In this document: positions 16,850 through 24,227 of the stretch, piece after piece
Layout of the letters: the number at the start of each line of letters is the position of its first letter
Position numbering within the stretch: position 1 is the stretch's first letter
Assembly (NCBI GenBank): GCA_016794785.1
Contig: JAEUHC010000019.1
Location: forward strand, 620,001 to 684,000
Source: Opitutaceae bacterium
GTDB lineage: Bacteria; Verrucomicrobiota; Verrucomicrobiia; Opitutales; Opitutaceae
Direction of reading: 5' to 3'
Length of the DNA: 64,000 nt
Notes under the pieces: model-generated
Database searches by the model: none
What the model was told of the DNA's origin: nothing
The model's input: only the letters and a program-made list of their open reading frames with translations
Translations under genes and position numbers: made by a program

Positions 16850-17744
16850 GCAGAAGAAGACGCCGCACGCCCTCGATGGGTGCGGCGGTGATGGGTTGCA
16901 GGGTGAGGCGCGTGCGCGCGGCGAGGGCGGCGGCGACGATCGGGTGGTTGAGCAGCGCGCCACTCAGGCCCGCGGGGATCGTCGCCGGGTCGTGGCCGGG
17001 GAAAAGTTTTTCCGCGACGTGGTTCGCGAGGGCGAGCAGCTCGCCGGCGGATTCGATGGCGACTTCGCGCGCGACGGCGTCGCCCTCGTCGGCCAGCCGC
17101 AGCACGACCGGGGCGAGGGCGGCGATGATGCGGTTGGGCTCGGCGTGGCTGTAGTAGTAGCGGGTGACGGCGCGGGCATCGGCGGAGGCGCCGAGCTGCG
17201 TGTGATCGCGCACGGCGGGGCCGAGGCGCGAGGGCGGGAGCCAGCCCTGGAGCTCGAGCAACGCGCGGGCGATGGCGCGGCGGCCGAGTTCGTAGCCGCT
17301 GCCGGGATCGCCGAAGCGCCAGCCGGTGCCGCCGGCGTAATGAATCGCGCCGTCGGGCGAACGCGCGGCGACGAACGAGCCCGTGCCGGCATGAATCACG
17401 AGGCCGGGCGCGCCGCCGGTGGCGAGTTCGAGGGTGGGGAGGGAATCGAGCGCGGAGGTCACGCGACCCAAGCCGGTGAGCGTCGCGGCGAACTCCTGCC
17501 AGAAGGCCGGCAGGCCGGCCATGAACAGGCACGTGTGGCTGATTTTCGAGCTGGGGTTCTCGATTTTCGATTCCGCGAGCAGGGCGGTAATCGCGGTGGA
17601 GACGATGGCGCGGGCCTCGTCCTGGCCGGCGACGTTGGGATTGCAGCCGGGCGCGACATGGCGCGCGAGGATCGCACCCGTGGCATCGACCAGAATGCAC
17701 TCGGTCTTGGTGCCGCCGCCGTCGATGCCGATTTTGCAGTTCAT
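16839..17744 (-). CDS. BadF/BadG-type sugar kinase (N-acetylglucosamine kinase-like)
   Basis: 301 residues, ATG 17744. ASKHA-fold kinase: phosphate-1 loop GIDGGGTKTECILVDATG at the N-terminus, GTGSFVAARSPDG and WRFGDPGSGYELGRRA. The usual GDEGS has Pro in place of Glu. Family members phosphorylate amino sugars such as N-acetylglucosamine or glucosamine. The SIS-domain protein encoded just upstream on the same strand supports an amino-sugar recycling role. The next gene overlaps its 3' end. Confidence 0.87.
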   Translation of the reverse strand: MNCKIGIDGGGTKTECILVDATGAILARHVAPGCNPNVAGQDEARAIVSTAITALLAESKIENPSSKISHTCLFMAGLPAFWQEFAATLTGLGRVTSALDSLPTLELATGGAPGLVIHAGTGSFVAARSPDGAIHYAGGTGWRFGDPGSGYELGRRAIARALLELQGWLPPSRLGPAVRDHTQLGASADARAVTRYYYSHAEPNRIIAALAPVVLRLADEGDAVAREVAIESAGELLALANHVAEKLFPGHDPATIPAGLSGALLNHPIVAAALAARTRLTLQPITAAPIEGVRRLLLRET

Positions 17745-17757
17745 GAGTCGGAATGGG

Positions 17758-17851
17758 TCACGGAGAGCACGGAGGAGACACTGAGGTCACAGAGAAAACC
17801 CATATGAATTTCGGCTCTGTGCGCTCCGTGTCTCCTCTGTGTGCTCTGTGA
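17758..17851. repeat. TCACGGAGAGCACGGAG-type inverted repeat element
   Basis: The left arm begins TCACGGAGAGCACGGAGGAG at 17758 and the right arm ends CTCTGTGTGCTCTGTGA at 17851; together they form a 94-base imperfect inverted repeat with an AT-rich centre (around 17795-17810). It separates the SIS gene from the kinase gene. Such elements occur widely in intergenic DNA of several phyla. Confidence 0.8.
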
Positions 17852-17867
17852 GCAAAGGATCGTGCCT

Positions 17868-18596
17868 TCACGCCAGCTGCTTGCTCAGGCGGTGCTTGTA
17901 TTTGGCGCCGACGGCGCGGTTGTGCTCGATGGCGCCGGGGATGTTTTGCGAGCGGAGGACGGGCAACGGATGGTTGTTTTGCTTCAACCACTCCATCGCG
18001 GAAAGCGTGAGCCAGTTGAGCAGCGAGGAGCCGATGAACGTCGAGGTCGGGCCGGTCGCGATCTCCGGCGTGAGCTGCATGATGGTGTCGCCGGGGACGC
18101 CGCCGTTATCGAGCGTGTAGTCGGCGATGGCGTGGAGATTCTTCCCGCCGGGATGCACGGTCTTGGCCGTGGTGGACATCGCGAGCGAGCAGAGGGCGAC
18201 GACCACGCAGCCTTTTTTCTTGGCGTGGAGGGCGACCTCGATGGGGGAGGAGTTTTTCCCCGAGTTGGAGATGACGATGACGACCTCGCCGGCGCGCAGC
18301 TCGTATTGACGGTCGTAGCGCTCGACGAGGGCGGTGCCGTAGCCGACGAGGTTCTCGATGAAGCCGGCGGTGGGATCATTGATGCTCGTGATGCAGACGA
18401 GCCCGCCGGCGCGACCGACGATCTCCCGGGCGATGATCTCGCTGTGGCCGGAACCGAAAGTGTGGATGACCTCGCCGCGCGCGACACTGGCCCCGAGGAT
18501 GGGCGCGAGGGCCGCGATGGTCGCGGCGTTTTTTTCGCGCGCGGTGGCGAGCAGCGCGAGCGAGCGGTCGTAGTAGGCGGTGGCGAGCGGGGACAT
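17868..18596 (-). CDS. SIS-domain phosphosugar-binding protein (UPF0309-like)
   Basis: 242 residues from ATG 18596 (MSPLATAYYD). One SIS domain: GEVIHTFGSGHSEIIAREIVGRAGG near the N-terminus, then VVIVISNSGKNSSPIEVALHAK with the conserved SNSG phosphosugar-binding Ser/Thr cluster. It resembles the UPF0309 family and GlmS/MurQ-type isomerase and etherase folds. No catalytic assignment is possible. The adjacent BadF-type kinase suggests an amino-sugar phosphate substrate. Confidence 0.87.
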   Translation of the reverse strand: MSPLATAYYDRSLALLATAREKNAATIAALAPILGASVARGEVIHTFGSGHSEIIAREIVGRAGGLVCITSINDPTAGFIENLVGYGTALVERYDRQYELRAGEVVIVISNSGKNSSPIEVALHAKKKGCVVVALCSLAMSTTAKTVHPGGKNLHAIADYTLDNGGVPGDTIMQLTPEIATGPTSTFIGSSLLNWLTLSAMEWLKQNNHPLPVLRSQNIPGAIEHNRAVGAKYKHRLSKQLA

Positions 18597-18683
18597 GCGG
18601 GAGGGAATGAGGGAAGGAGTGAGGGAGGGAAAGCGGGAAACGGGCGTTGCCCCGCGCGGCGGCGGGTTCTTAGCGTCGGGCGA

Positions 18684-19145
18684 ATGATCCGCGCCATTGA
18701 TCACATCAACCTCGTCGTCGCCGATCTGGCGCGGTCGGTGAAATTCTACACGGAGGTGCTCGGGTTCGTGAAGACGGCGGACGTCCTGATGGAGGGTGAT
18801 TGGATTGAGGAGATCATCGGGCTCAAGGGCGTGAGGGGGCTGGTGGCCTTCGTCGAGTTGCCGGGCGGGGGCGGGCCGCGGATCGAATTGCTGCAATACG
18901 TGGCGCCGGCGGGTGTGGTGTTGCCGGAAAATTCGCGGGCCAACACCCACGGGCTGCGGCACATCGCGTTTCGCGTGGACGACATCGCGGGCATGGCGGC
19001 GCGGTTGCGCGCGGCGGGCGTGACGTTGTTTTCCGATCCGGTGAAGGTGCCGCGCGGGGTGGTGAAGTTCGCGGCGGGCGACAAATCGCTCTGCTATTTT
19101 CTCGATCCGGACGGGGTGATTTTGGAGCTGTGCGAGTATCGGTAG
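18684..19145 (+). CDS. VOC-family (glyoxalase/dioxygenase fold) protein
   Basis: 153 residues, ATG 18684. Two paired beta-alpha-beta-beta-beta modules: IDHINLVVADLARSVKFYTE at the start, HGLRHIAFRVDDI in the second half and a DPDGVILELCEY ending. The His and Glu at the expected metal-ligand positions are present. Typical length of single-domain VOC proteins such as methylmalonyl-CoA epimerase or lactoylglutathione lyase relatives; the reaction is not determined. It is divergent from the SIS gene (87-base gap). Confidence 0.9.
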   Translation: MIRAIDHINLVVADLARSVKFYTEVLGFVKTADVLMEGDWIEEIIGLKGVRGLVAFVELPGGGGPRIELLQYVAPAGVVLPENSRANTHGLRHIAFRVDDIAGMAARLRAAGVTLFSDPVKVPRGVVKFAAGDKSLCYFLDPDGVILELCEYR

Positions 19146-19152
19146 CGGCTGC

Positions 19153-19193
19153 GTGGAGCGGGGCCGTTCCACTCGCTGGCGCTCGCGGCTACG
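19153..19193. repeat. Short intergenic repeat (near-palindrome plus CTCGCTGGCGCTCGC unit)
   Basis: GTGGAGCGGGGCCGTTCCAC (19153-19172) is a near-perfect palindrome, followed by CTCGCTGGCGCTCGCGGCTACG (19172-19193). The second unit recurs with one mismatch inside a coding gene at 30979-31000. It lies between two convergent stop codons. Confidence 0.6.
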
Positions 19194-19197
19194 TTGA

Positions 19198-20112
19198 TCA
19201 CGCTTCCCAGCGGCCGTAGATGCCGCAGGGGAGGACCTTGCCGTCGCTCTGGATGGGGAGGCCGACTTCGCCGGCGGTGATGGTGCCGCCGCGGGCGTGG
19301 AGGAGTTCGGCGAGGAGGTTGGCGACGACGGTGGGCGAGAGGCGCGCGGTGTAGGCGTTGATCAGAAAAAAGAGTGGTTGCGGCGTGAGCAGCGCGCGGC
19401 ACTCGGTGAGGAGCGGCCAGAGGTGGTCCTCGAGTTTCCACATCTCGCCGGTGGCGCCGCGACCGTAGGTCGGCGGGTCCATGATGATGGCGTCGTAGGA
19501 TTTTCCGCGCTTCTGCTCGCGGCGGACGAACTTCAGGCAGTCGTCGGCGATGTAGCGGATGGGCGCGTCGGCGAGGCCGCTGAGGACGGCGTTTTCCTTG
19601 CACCATTTCACCATGCCTTCGGCGGCGTCGATATGGGTGACGCTCGCGCCGGCCTTGGCGGCGGCGACGGTGGCGGCACCGGTGTAGCCGAAGAGATTGA
19701 GGACGTTGACCTCGCGGCCGGTGGCGCGGGCGGCTTTGATTTTGGCGGAAAACCAGTCCCAGTTGACGGCCTGCTCGGGAAAGAGGCCGGTGTGCTTGAA
19801 GGAGGTGGGGTGAATCTTGAAGGTCAGGCCGAGGGGGGCGTAGGCGAGTTTCCAGTGGTCGGGGAGGGGGCGGCGAAACTCCCATTTGCCACCGCCTTGG
19901 TCGCTGCGGTGATAGAAACCGTCCCACTGGTCCCAGCGCGTGGGCGCGGGCTGGCCGGCCTCGGCATGGCGGGGCCAGATGATCTGCGGGTCGGGGCGGA
20001 CGAGGGTGAAGTCGCCCCAGCGCTCGTGCTTCATGCCGTCGCCGCACTCGAGGAGCTGGTAGTCGCGCCAGCGGTCGGCGACGATGAGGGCAGGGCGGGC
20101 GGTGGCGGACAT
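19198..20112 (-). CDS. SAM-dependent methyltransferase, RlmI-like catalytic domain
   Basis: 304 residues from ATG 20112 (MSATARPALI); the upstream extension is low-complexity. The SAM-binding motif LNLFGYTGAATVAAAKAG, acidic motif THIDAAEGMVKWCKENA and catalytic-type DAIIMDPPTYGRG match the Methyltrans_SAM group that includes the 23S rRNA cytosine methyltransferase RlmI. The N-terminal PUA domain of RlmI is replaced by about 90 different residues, so the target RNA site is uncertain. Confidence 0.85.
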   Translation of the reverse strand: MSATARPALIVADRWRDYQLLECGDGMKHERWGDFTLVRPDPQIIWPRHAEAGQPAPTRWDQWDGFYHRSDQGGGKWEFRRPLPDHWKLAYAPLGLTFKIHPTSFKHTGLFPEQAVNWDWFSAKIKAARATGREVNVLNLFGYTGAATVAAAKAGASVTHIDAAEGMVKWCKENAVLSGLADAPIRYIADDCLKFVRREQKRGKSYDAIIMDPPTYGRGATGEMWKLEDHLWPLLTECRALLTPQPLFFLINAYTARLSPTVVANLLAELLHARGGTITAGEVGLPIQSDGKVLPCGIYGRWEA

Positions 20113-20255
20113 GCGGTGGTGCGGGCGGGCGGGCGGGAAGGGAAGGCTTCGTGCTCGCGGGTGTCGAGCCGGGGTTGCGGGCTTTTGGCGAGAGTTCGGG
20201 AACATTGACTTAGGCGGCGGAGTCGGGTGGGCTCTTCCGTTTCCCTGCTCACACC

Positions 20256-21311
20256 ATGAACAATAACCAGTCCTCCAGTCTCCTCACGCGAGCCGCGCTC
20301 GCGTTGCTCGCGGCCGCCTTCGCCGCGGTTTCCGCCTCGGCCGATGTCGTCGAGACCAAGAACGGCGCCAAGATCGTCGGCAAGGTCGTCAAGATCGCCG
20401 ACGGCACGGTGTCGGTTGACACCGCCTATGCCGGCACCATCGGCATCAAGCAGTCCGAGGTCGCCAGCATCTCCACGGATGGCCCGGTGGCCGTCCGCCT
20501 CGACAGCGGCACGCGCATCGACGGCAAGATCGCCGGCAGCGCCGGCGGCGCGCTGCAGATCAGCGGCGGCGATGGCACCATCTCGACCACGGTCAGCAAG
20601 GTCGCCGCGAGCTGGACGGCCGGCGGCAAGGACCCCGCGGTCGCCGCGCTCGAGCGTGGCTGGGCTTACGAGGCGGCGGTCGACGTCGCGGGCAAGACCG
20701 GCAACAAGGAGCAGCTCGGCACCGGGCTCTCGTTCCGCGCGACCCTCGCGGGTGCGCAGGACACCCTCCAGTTCTACTCCGCGTATGACCGCCAGGTCTC
20801 CGACGGCGTGAAATCGGCCGACCAGTTCAAGGCCGGCGTGGACTACGCCAACAACTTCTCGGGCCGCAAATCCTGGTATGTGCGCGACGAAGGCGGCTTC
20901 GACCGCGTGAAGGACATTGAGCTCTACAATGTCGCCGCCGCCGGTCTCGGCTACGATTTCATCAAGGAGCCGAAGCAGACGCTCACCGGCCGCGCCGGTG
21001 TGTCGTTCCGTTATGCCGGCTACAAGAATCCCCGCACGGAGGATGTGAAGAGCGCCGGTCTCGACTTCGGCCTCAATCACCGCCTCCAGATGGAAAACTC
21101 GGTGCTCGTGAACCGCATCTCCTACGTCCCGACCTTCGAGGACTTCAGCAACTTCGTCCTCACGCACGAGAGCTTCCTCGAGCTGCCCCTGGTGAGTTCG
21201 CAGTGGAAGCTCCGCATGGGCGTGGCCAACGACTACAACAGCCAGCCCGGCCGCGGCGTGAAGAAGCTCGACACGACCTACTTCACCCGCCTCGTGCTGA
21301 ACTGGAAGTAA
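20256..21311 (+). CDS. DUF481 outer-membrane protein
   Basis: 351 residues, ATG 20256. Signal peptide (RAALALLAAAFAAVSASAD, about residues 12-30), then a small beta-rich region (VVETKNGAKIVGKVVKIADG) typical of DUF481 proteins, a Gly/Ala-rich part, and a C-terminal beta-barrel-like half (LEYE/WYVRD-type alternating strands) ending LVLNWK. DUF481 members such as YdiY are predicted outer-membrane barrels. It stands alone with a strong terminator 46 bases downstream. Function not known. Confidence 0.85.
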   Translation: MNNNQSSSLLTRAALALLAAAFAAVSASADVVETKNGAKIVGKVVKIADGTVSVDTAYAGTIGIKQSEVASISTDGPVAVRLDSGTRIDGKIAGSAGGALQISGGDGTISTTVSKVAASWTAGGKDPAVAALERGWAYEAAVDVAGKTGNKEQLGTGLSFRATLAGAQDTLQFYSAYDRQVSDGVKSADQFKAGVDYANNFSGRKSWYVRDEGGFDRVKDIELYNVAAAGLGYDFIKEPKQTLTGRAGVSFRYAGYKNPRTEDVKSAGLDFGLNHRLQMENSVLVNRISYVPTFEDFSNFVLTHESFLELPLVSSQWKLRMGVANDYNSQPGRGVKKLDTTYFTRLVLNWK

Positions 21312-21356
21312 GCGCCGAAGCTGCGAACGACAGCACTTCACCAGACCCTGTTTATT

Positions 21357-21382
21357 AAGGGCCGCGCGAGCGGCCCTTTTTT
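21357..21382 (+). terminator. Rho-independent terminator
   Basis: AAGGGCCGC (21357-21365), loop GCGA, GCGGCCCTT (21370-21378), followed by T-run to 21382. A perfect 9-base GC-rich stem with a U-tract, placed after the DUF481 gene; it is the clearest intrinsic terminator in the window. Confidence 0.93.
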
Positions 21383-21459
21383 GTGCCCGCGCACCGGACG
21401 GTCCGTCTGGAAATCGGATTGCGCCCTTTCGCCGGGCCGTTCGTCTCGCCGTTGCCCCC

Positions 21460-22449
21460 ATGAAGCATCATCTCGTTTCCTTCGTCGCCACGTTCACGGT
21501 TCTCGCCTCCTGCGCCCTCGCGGCGGAAGAAGCCAAGGTCACGCCTGCGGGCGACCGCATCCGCATCGAGCTCGGTGGAAAGCTCTTCACCGAGTATGTG
21601 TTCAAGGCCGGCCCGCGGCCCTACCTTTACCCCGTGCTCGCGGCCGATGGCACCGAGATGATGCGCCACTACCCGATGAAGAAGGAGGTGCCGGGCGAGG
21701 CTTACGATCACCCGCACCATCGTTCGCTCTGGTTTACCCATGGTGATGTGAACGGCCTCGATTTTTGGGCGGAGACCGGTGGCGCCAAGCAGGGCAGGAT
21801 TCTGAACGAGAAGGTTTCCTCCGCCGTGGAAAAGGGCGCCGCCGTCATCCGTGCGTCCAGCAAATGGGTCGGGCCCGACGACGCCGTGCACATGACCGAT
21901 GACACCGTGATCCGCGCCCGCGCCATCGCCGGCGGACGTCTCCTCGACTACGAGGTCACACTCAAGGCCCCGGCGGACAAGGCCGTCACGCTCGGCGACA
22001 CCAAGGAAGGTTCCATGGCCATCCGACTCCCACTCTGGATGACGCCGACACACAGCTACTCCGTGAACAAGCAGCGTGTGAAGCACGAGGGCAAGGGCAC
22101 CATCATCAACGCCGAGGGCATCAAGAACGACGCCACTTGGGGCAAGCGTTCCACCTGGGTGGACTACCACGCGCCCAAGGACGGGAAGGTTTACGGAGTC
22201 GCCATGTTCGACCACCCGTCGAACCCGCGCCACCCGACGTGGTGGCACGTGCGCTCCTACGCGCTCTTCGCCGCGAATCCGTTCGGCAAACATGATTTCG
22301 AAAACCTCAAGGATCAGCCCAAGGCTGGCGCCCTCACTATCCCGGCCGGCGGCAGCGTGACCTTCCGCTGGCGTTTCTATTTCCACATGGGCGACGAAAA
22401 GGCCGGCCAGGTCGCCGAACAGTATCAAGCCTACGTCGCGGGCAAGTAG
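21460..22449 (+). CDS. DUF6807 (PmoA-like) secreted protein
   Basis: 329 residues, ATG 21460. Signal peptide FTVLASCALAAE, then the conserved block DHPHHRSLWFTHGDVNGLDFWAE and, later, GKRSTWVDYHAP and HPRHPTWWHVRSYALFAANPFG. These His-rich blocks are typical of the DUF6807 family, sometimes called methane oxygenase PmoA-like, found with sugar dehydrogenases in Bacteroidota and Verrucomicrobiota. The next gene is such a dehydrogenase. Its TAG stop lies inside a palindromic repeat element. No reaction is known to me for this family. Confidence 0.85.
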   Translation: MKHHLVSFVATFTVLASCALAAEEAKVTPAGDRIRIELGGKLFTEYVFKAGPRPYLYPVLAADGTEMMRHYPMKKEVPGEAYDHPHHRSLWFTHGDVNGLDFWAETGGAKQGRILNEKVSSAVEKGAAVIRASSKWVGPDDAVHMTDDTVIRARAIAGGRLLDYEVTLKAPADKAVTLGDTKEGSMAIRLPLWMTPTHSYSVNKQRVKHEGKGTIINAEGIKNDATWGKRSTWVDYHAPKDGKVYGVAMFDHPSNPRHPTWWHVRSYALFAANPFGKHDFENLKDQPKAGALTIPAGGSVTFRWRFYFHMGDEKAGQVAEQYQAYVAGK

Positions 22450-22515
22450 GGCAGGTCTCCGACCCGTCCTCTGCAACCCCGCGCCCACGAGGGCAGGTCG
22501 CCGGCCTGCTCTGCT
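22444..22515. repeat. Paired palindromic repeat supplying a stop codon
   Basis: Begins AAGTAGGGCAGGTC (22444-22457), TCC, GACCCGTCC, then a second hairpin GGGCAGGTC (22491-22499), GCC, GGCCTGCTC. The layout matches the element at 561-639. The TAG stop of the preceding gene (22447-22449) is part of the repeat. Confidence 0.75.
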
Positions 22516-22545
22516 TAAATCCCCACCCCCAAAAAAATCCCCGCC

Positions 22546-24117
22546 ATGCCCCTCCACATCGATCACCTCACGCGCCGCGCGTTTCTCCGCCACACCGCCT
22601 TTGCTTCCGCCGCCACTGCCGCCCTCTCCGCTCGCTCTTGGGCTCAGGTGGCTGGCGCCAACTCGGATGTCCGCGTCGCCGTCGTCGGTTTGAACGGCCG
22701 CGGTCGCAGCCATCTCGCCAGCCTCTCCAAAGTCGCCGGCGTGCGGGTCGTCGCCCTGTGCGATGCCGACAGCGCCGTGCTCGCCAAGACCAAGGCCACC
22801 CTCGGCGCCGATGTGCGGACCTTCGTCGATCTGCGCGAGCTGCTCGCCGCGCCGGGCATCGACGCGATCACGATTGCGACGCCCAACCACCTCCACGCCC
22901 TTCAGGCGATCTGGGCCGTGCAGGCGGGCAAGGATGTCTATGTCGAGAAGCCCGTTTCCCACAGCGTCTGGGAGGGACGCCAGCTCGTCACCGCCGCGGC
23001 GAAACACAACCGCGTCGTCCAATGCGGCACGCAGATCCGCTCGGGCGAGGGCTTGCAGGAGGCGGTGGCCTGGGTGCGCGCCGGCAACCTCGGCAAAGTG
23101 ACCGCCTCGCGCGGCTTCTGCTACAAGCGCCGCGACACCATCGGCAAGACCGAGGGCGCGCAGCCCGTGCCCGCGAGTGTCAATTACGATCTCTGGTGCG
23201 GGCCGGCCCCCATGGCCGACTTGCGCCGCAAGCGCCTGCACTACGACTGGCATTGGCTGCACGTCACGGGCAATGGCGACGTCGGCAACCAAGGCATCCA
23301 CCAGATGGACGTCGCGCGCTGGTTCCTCGGCGAGGCCGGGCTGCCGCGCCGCACGCTCAGCGTCGGCGGCCGCCTCGGCTACATCGACGATGGCGACACC
23401 CCCAACACCCAGGTCGTGATCCACGACTATGCGAGCGCGCCGCTCATCTTCGAGGTGCGTGGTCTGCCGGCCAAGGCCGGGGCCGCGGTGGCGGCCGCCG
23501 ACGGCGATGAAGCCGGAGCCGTGGCCGCCAATGCCGCCGCCGCGAACGCCAAGTCCCGCAAGGGCGGTGGCGGTGGCGGCGCGATGGACAACTATCGCGG
23601 GGTCGCGGTCGGCAATGTCGTCGACTGCGAAGGCGGCTCGGTGGTGACCACGAATTATTTCACGGCCACGGCCTACGACCGGGCGGGCAAAGTCGTGAAG
23701 GAGTTCAAGGGCAGCGATCGCCACATGCAGAACTTCATCGACGTCGTGCGCAGCCGGAAGACCGCGCAGCTCTACGGCCCGATCCTCGAGGGCCATGTGT
23801 CGAGCGCGCTCTGCCACCTCGGCAACATCTCCCATGTGCTCGGCCGCGCCGCCGCTCCCGCCGCCCTGAGCGAAAAGATCAAGGGCGACGCCCCGCTCGC
23901 CGAGGCCGTCGGCCGCATGACCCAGCACCTCGCGCTCAACCGCGTCGATCTCGCGAAGACTCCGCTTACGCTCGGCGTGCCGCTCACGCTGGCGCCGGGC
24001 AAGGAGGCCTTCACGGGCGAGTTTGCCAAGGAAGCGAGCCCGCTCCTCACGCGCCCCTATCGGGCGCCGTTCATCGTGCCCGATCTTTCCGGCAAGGGCG
24101 CGCTCGCGTCGTCATAG
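22546..24117 (+). CDS. Tat-exported Gfo/Idh/MocA family oxidoreductase
   Basis: 523 residues, ATG 22546. Twin-arginine signal TRRAFLRHTAFASA (R10, R11) followed by ARSWAQ. Rossmann loop VAVVGLNGRGRSHLASL, then EKPVSHSVWEG (catalytic Lys in EKP) and the WHWLHVTGNGDVGNQGIHQM region with the family's His. Probably an NAD(P)-dependent sugar oxidoreductase. Residues of about 310-350 are an unusual Ala/Gly-rich insertion containing a poly-Gly run. It follows the DUF6807 gene, a frequent pairing; they are probably co-transcribed across a repeat. Confidence 0.93.
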   Translation: MPLHIDHLTRRAFLRHTAFASAATAALSARSWAQVAGANSDVRVAVVGLNGRGRSHLASLSKVAGVRVVALCDADSAVLAKTKATLGADVRTFVDLRELLAAPGIDAITIATPNHLHALQAIWAVQAGKDVYVEKPVSHSVWEGRQLVTAAAKHNRVVQCGTQIRSGEGLQEAVAWVRAGNLGKVTASRGFCYKRRDTIGKTEGAQPVPASVNYDLWCGPAPMADLRRKRLHYDWHWLHVTGNGDVGNQGIHQMDVARWFLGEAGLPRRTLSVGGRLGYIDDGDTPNTQVVIHDYASAPLIFEVRGLPAKAGAAVAAADGDEAGAVAANAAAANAKSRKGGGGGGAMDNYRGVAVGNVVDCEGGSVVTTNYFTATAYDRAGKVVKEFKGSDRHMQNFIDVVRSRKTAQLYGPILEGHVSSALCHLGNISHVLGRAAAPAALSEKIKGDAPLAEAVGRMTQHLALNRVDLAKTPLTLGVPLTLAPGKEAFTGEFAKEASPLLTRPYRAPFIVPDLSGKGALASS

Positions 24118-24146
24118 CGCGGGTAGCGCAGGCTTCAGCCCGCGCT
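24116..24146. repeat. REP-like palindrome after a stop codon
   Basis: AGCGCGGG (24116-24123) pairs with CCCGCGCT (24139-24146); the interior holds a GTAGCGCAGGCTTCAGCC core with its own GGC/GCC pairing. It overlaps the stop codon of the preceding oxidoreductase. Confidence 0.6.
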
Positions 24147-24227
24147 GAACGTGCTGCCCGACTGCCTGCGCGGGCCAGGGCACCGGGCTAACCGGTGGCA
24201 TCGCGCGTGCGTCAACTCTTCCGCCGG

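Noticed and set aside
20205..20233. TTGACT at 20205-20210 as a -35 box for the DUF481 gene.
   Set aside because: The hexamer 17 bases downstream (TGGGCT) is a poor -10, so a promoter is not supported.
21355..23928. 857-codon open frame on the - strand opposite two genes.
   Set aside because: It spans the terminator, a repeat and the antisense of two recognised genes, so it is not a gene.
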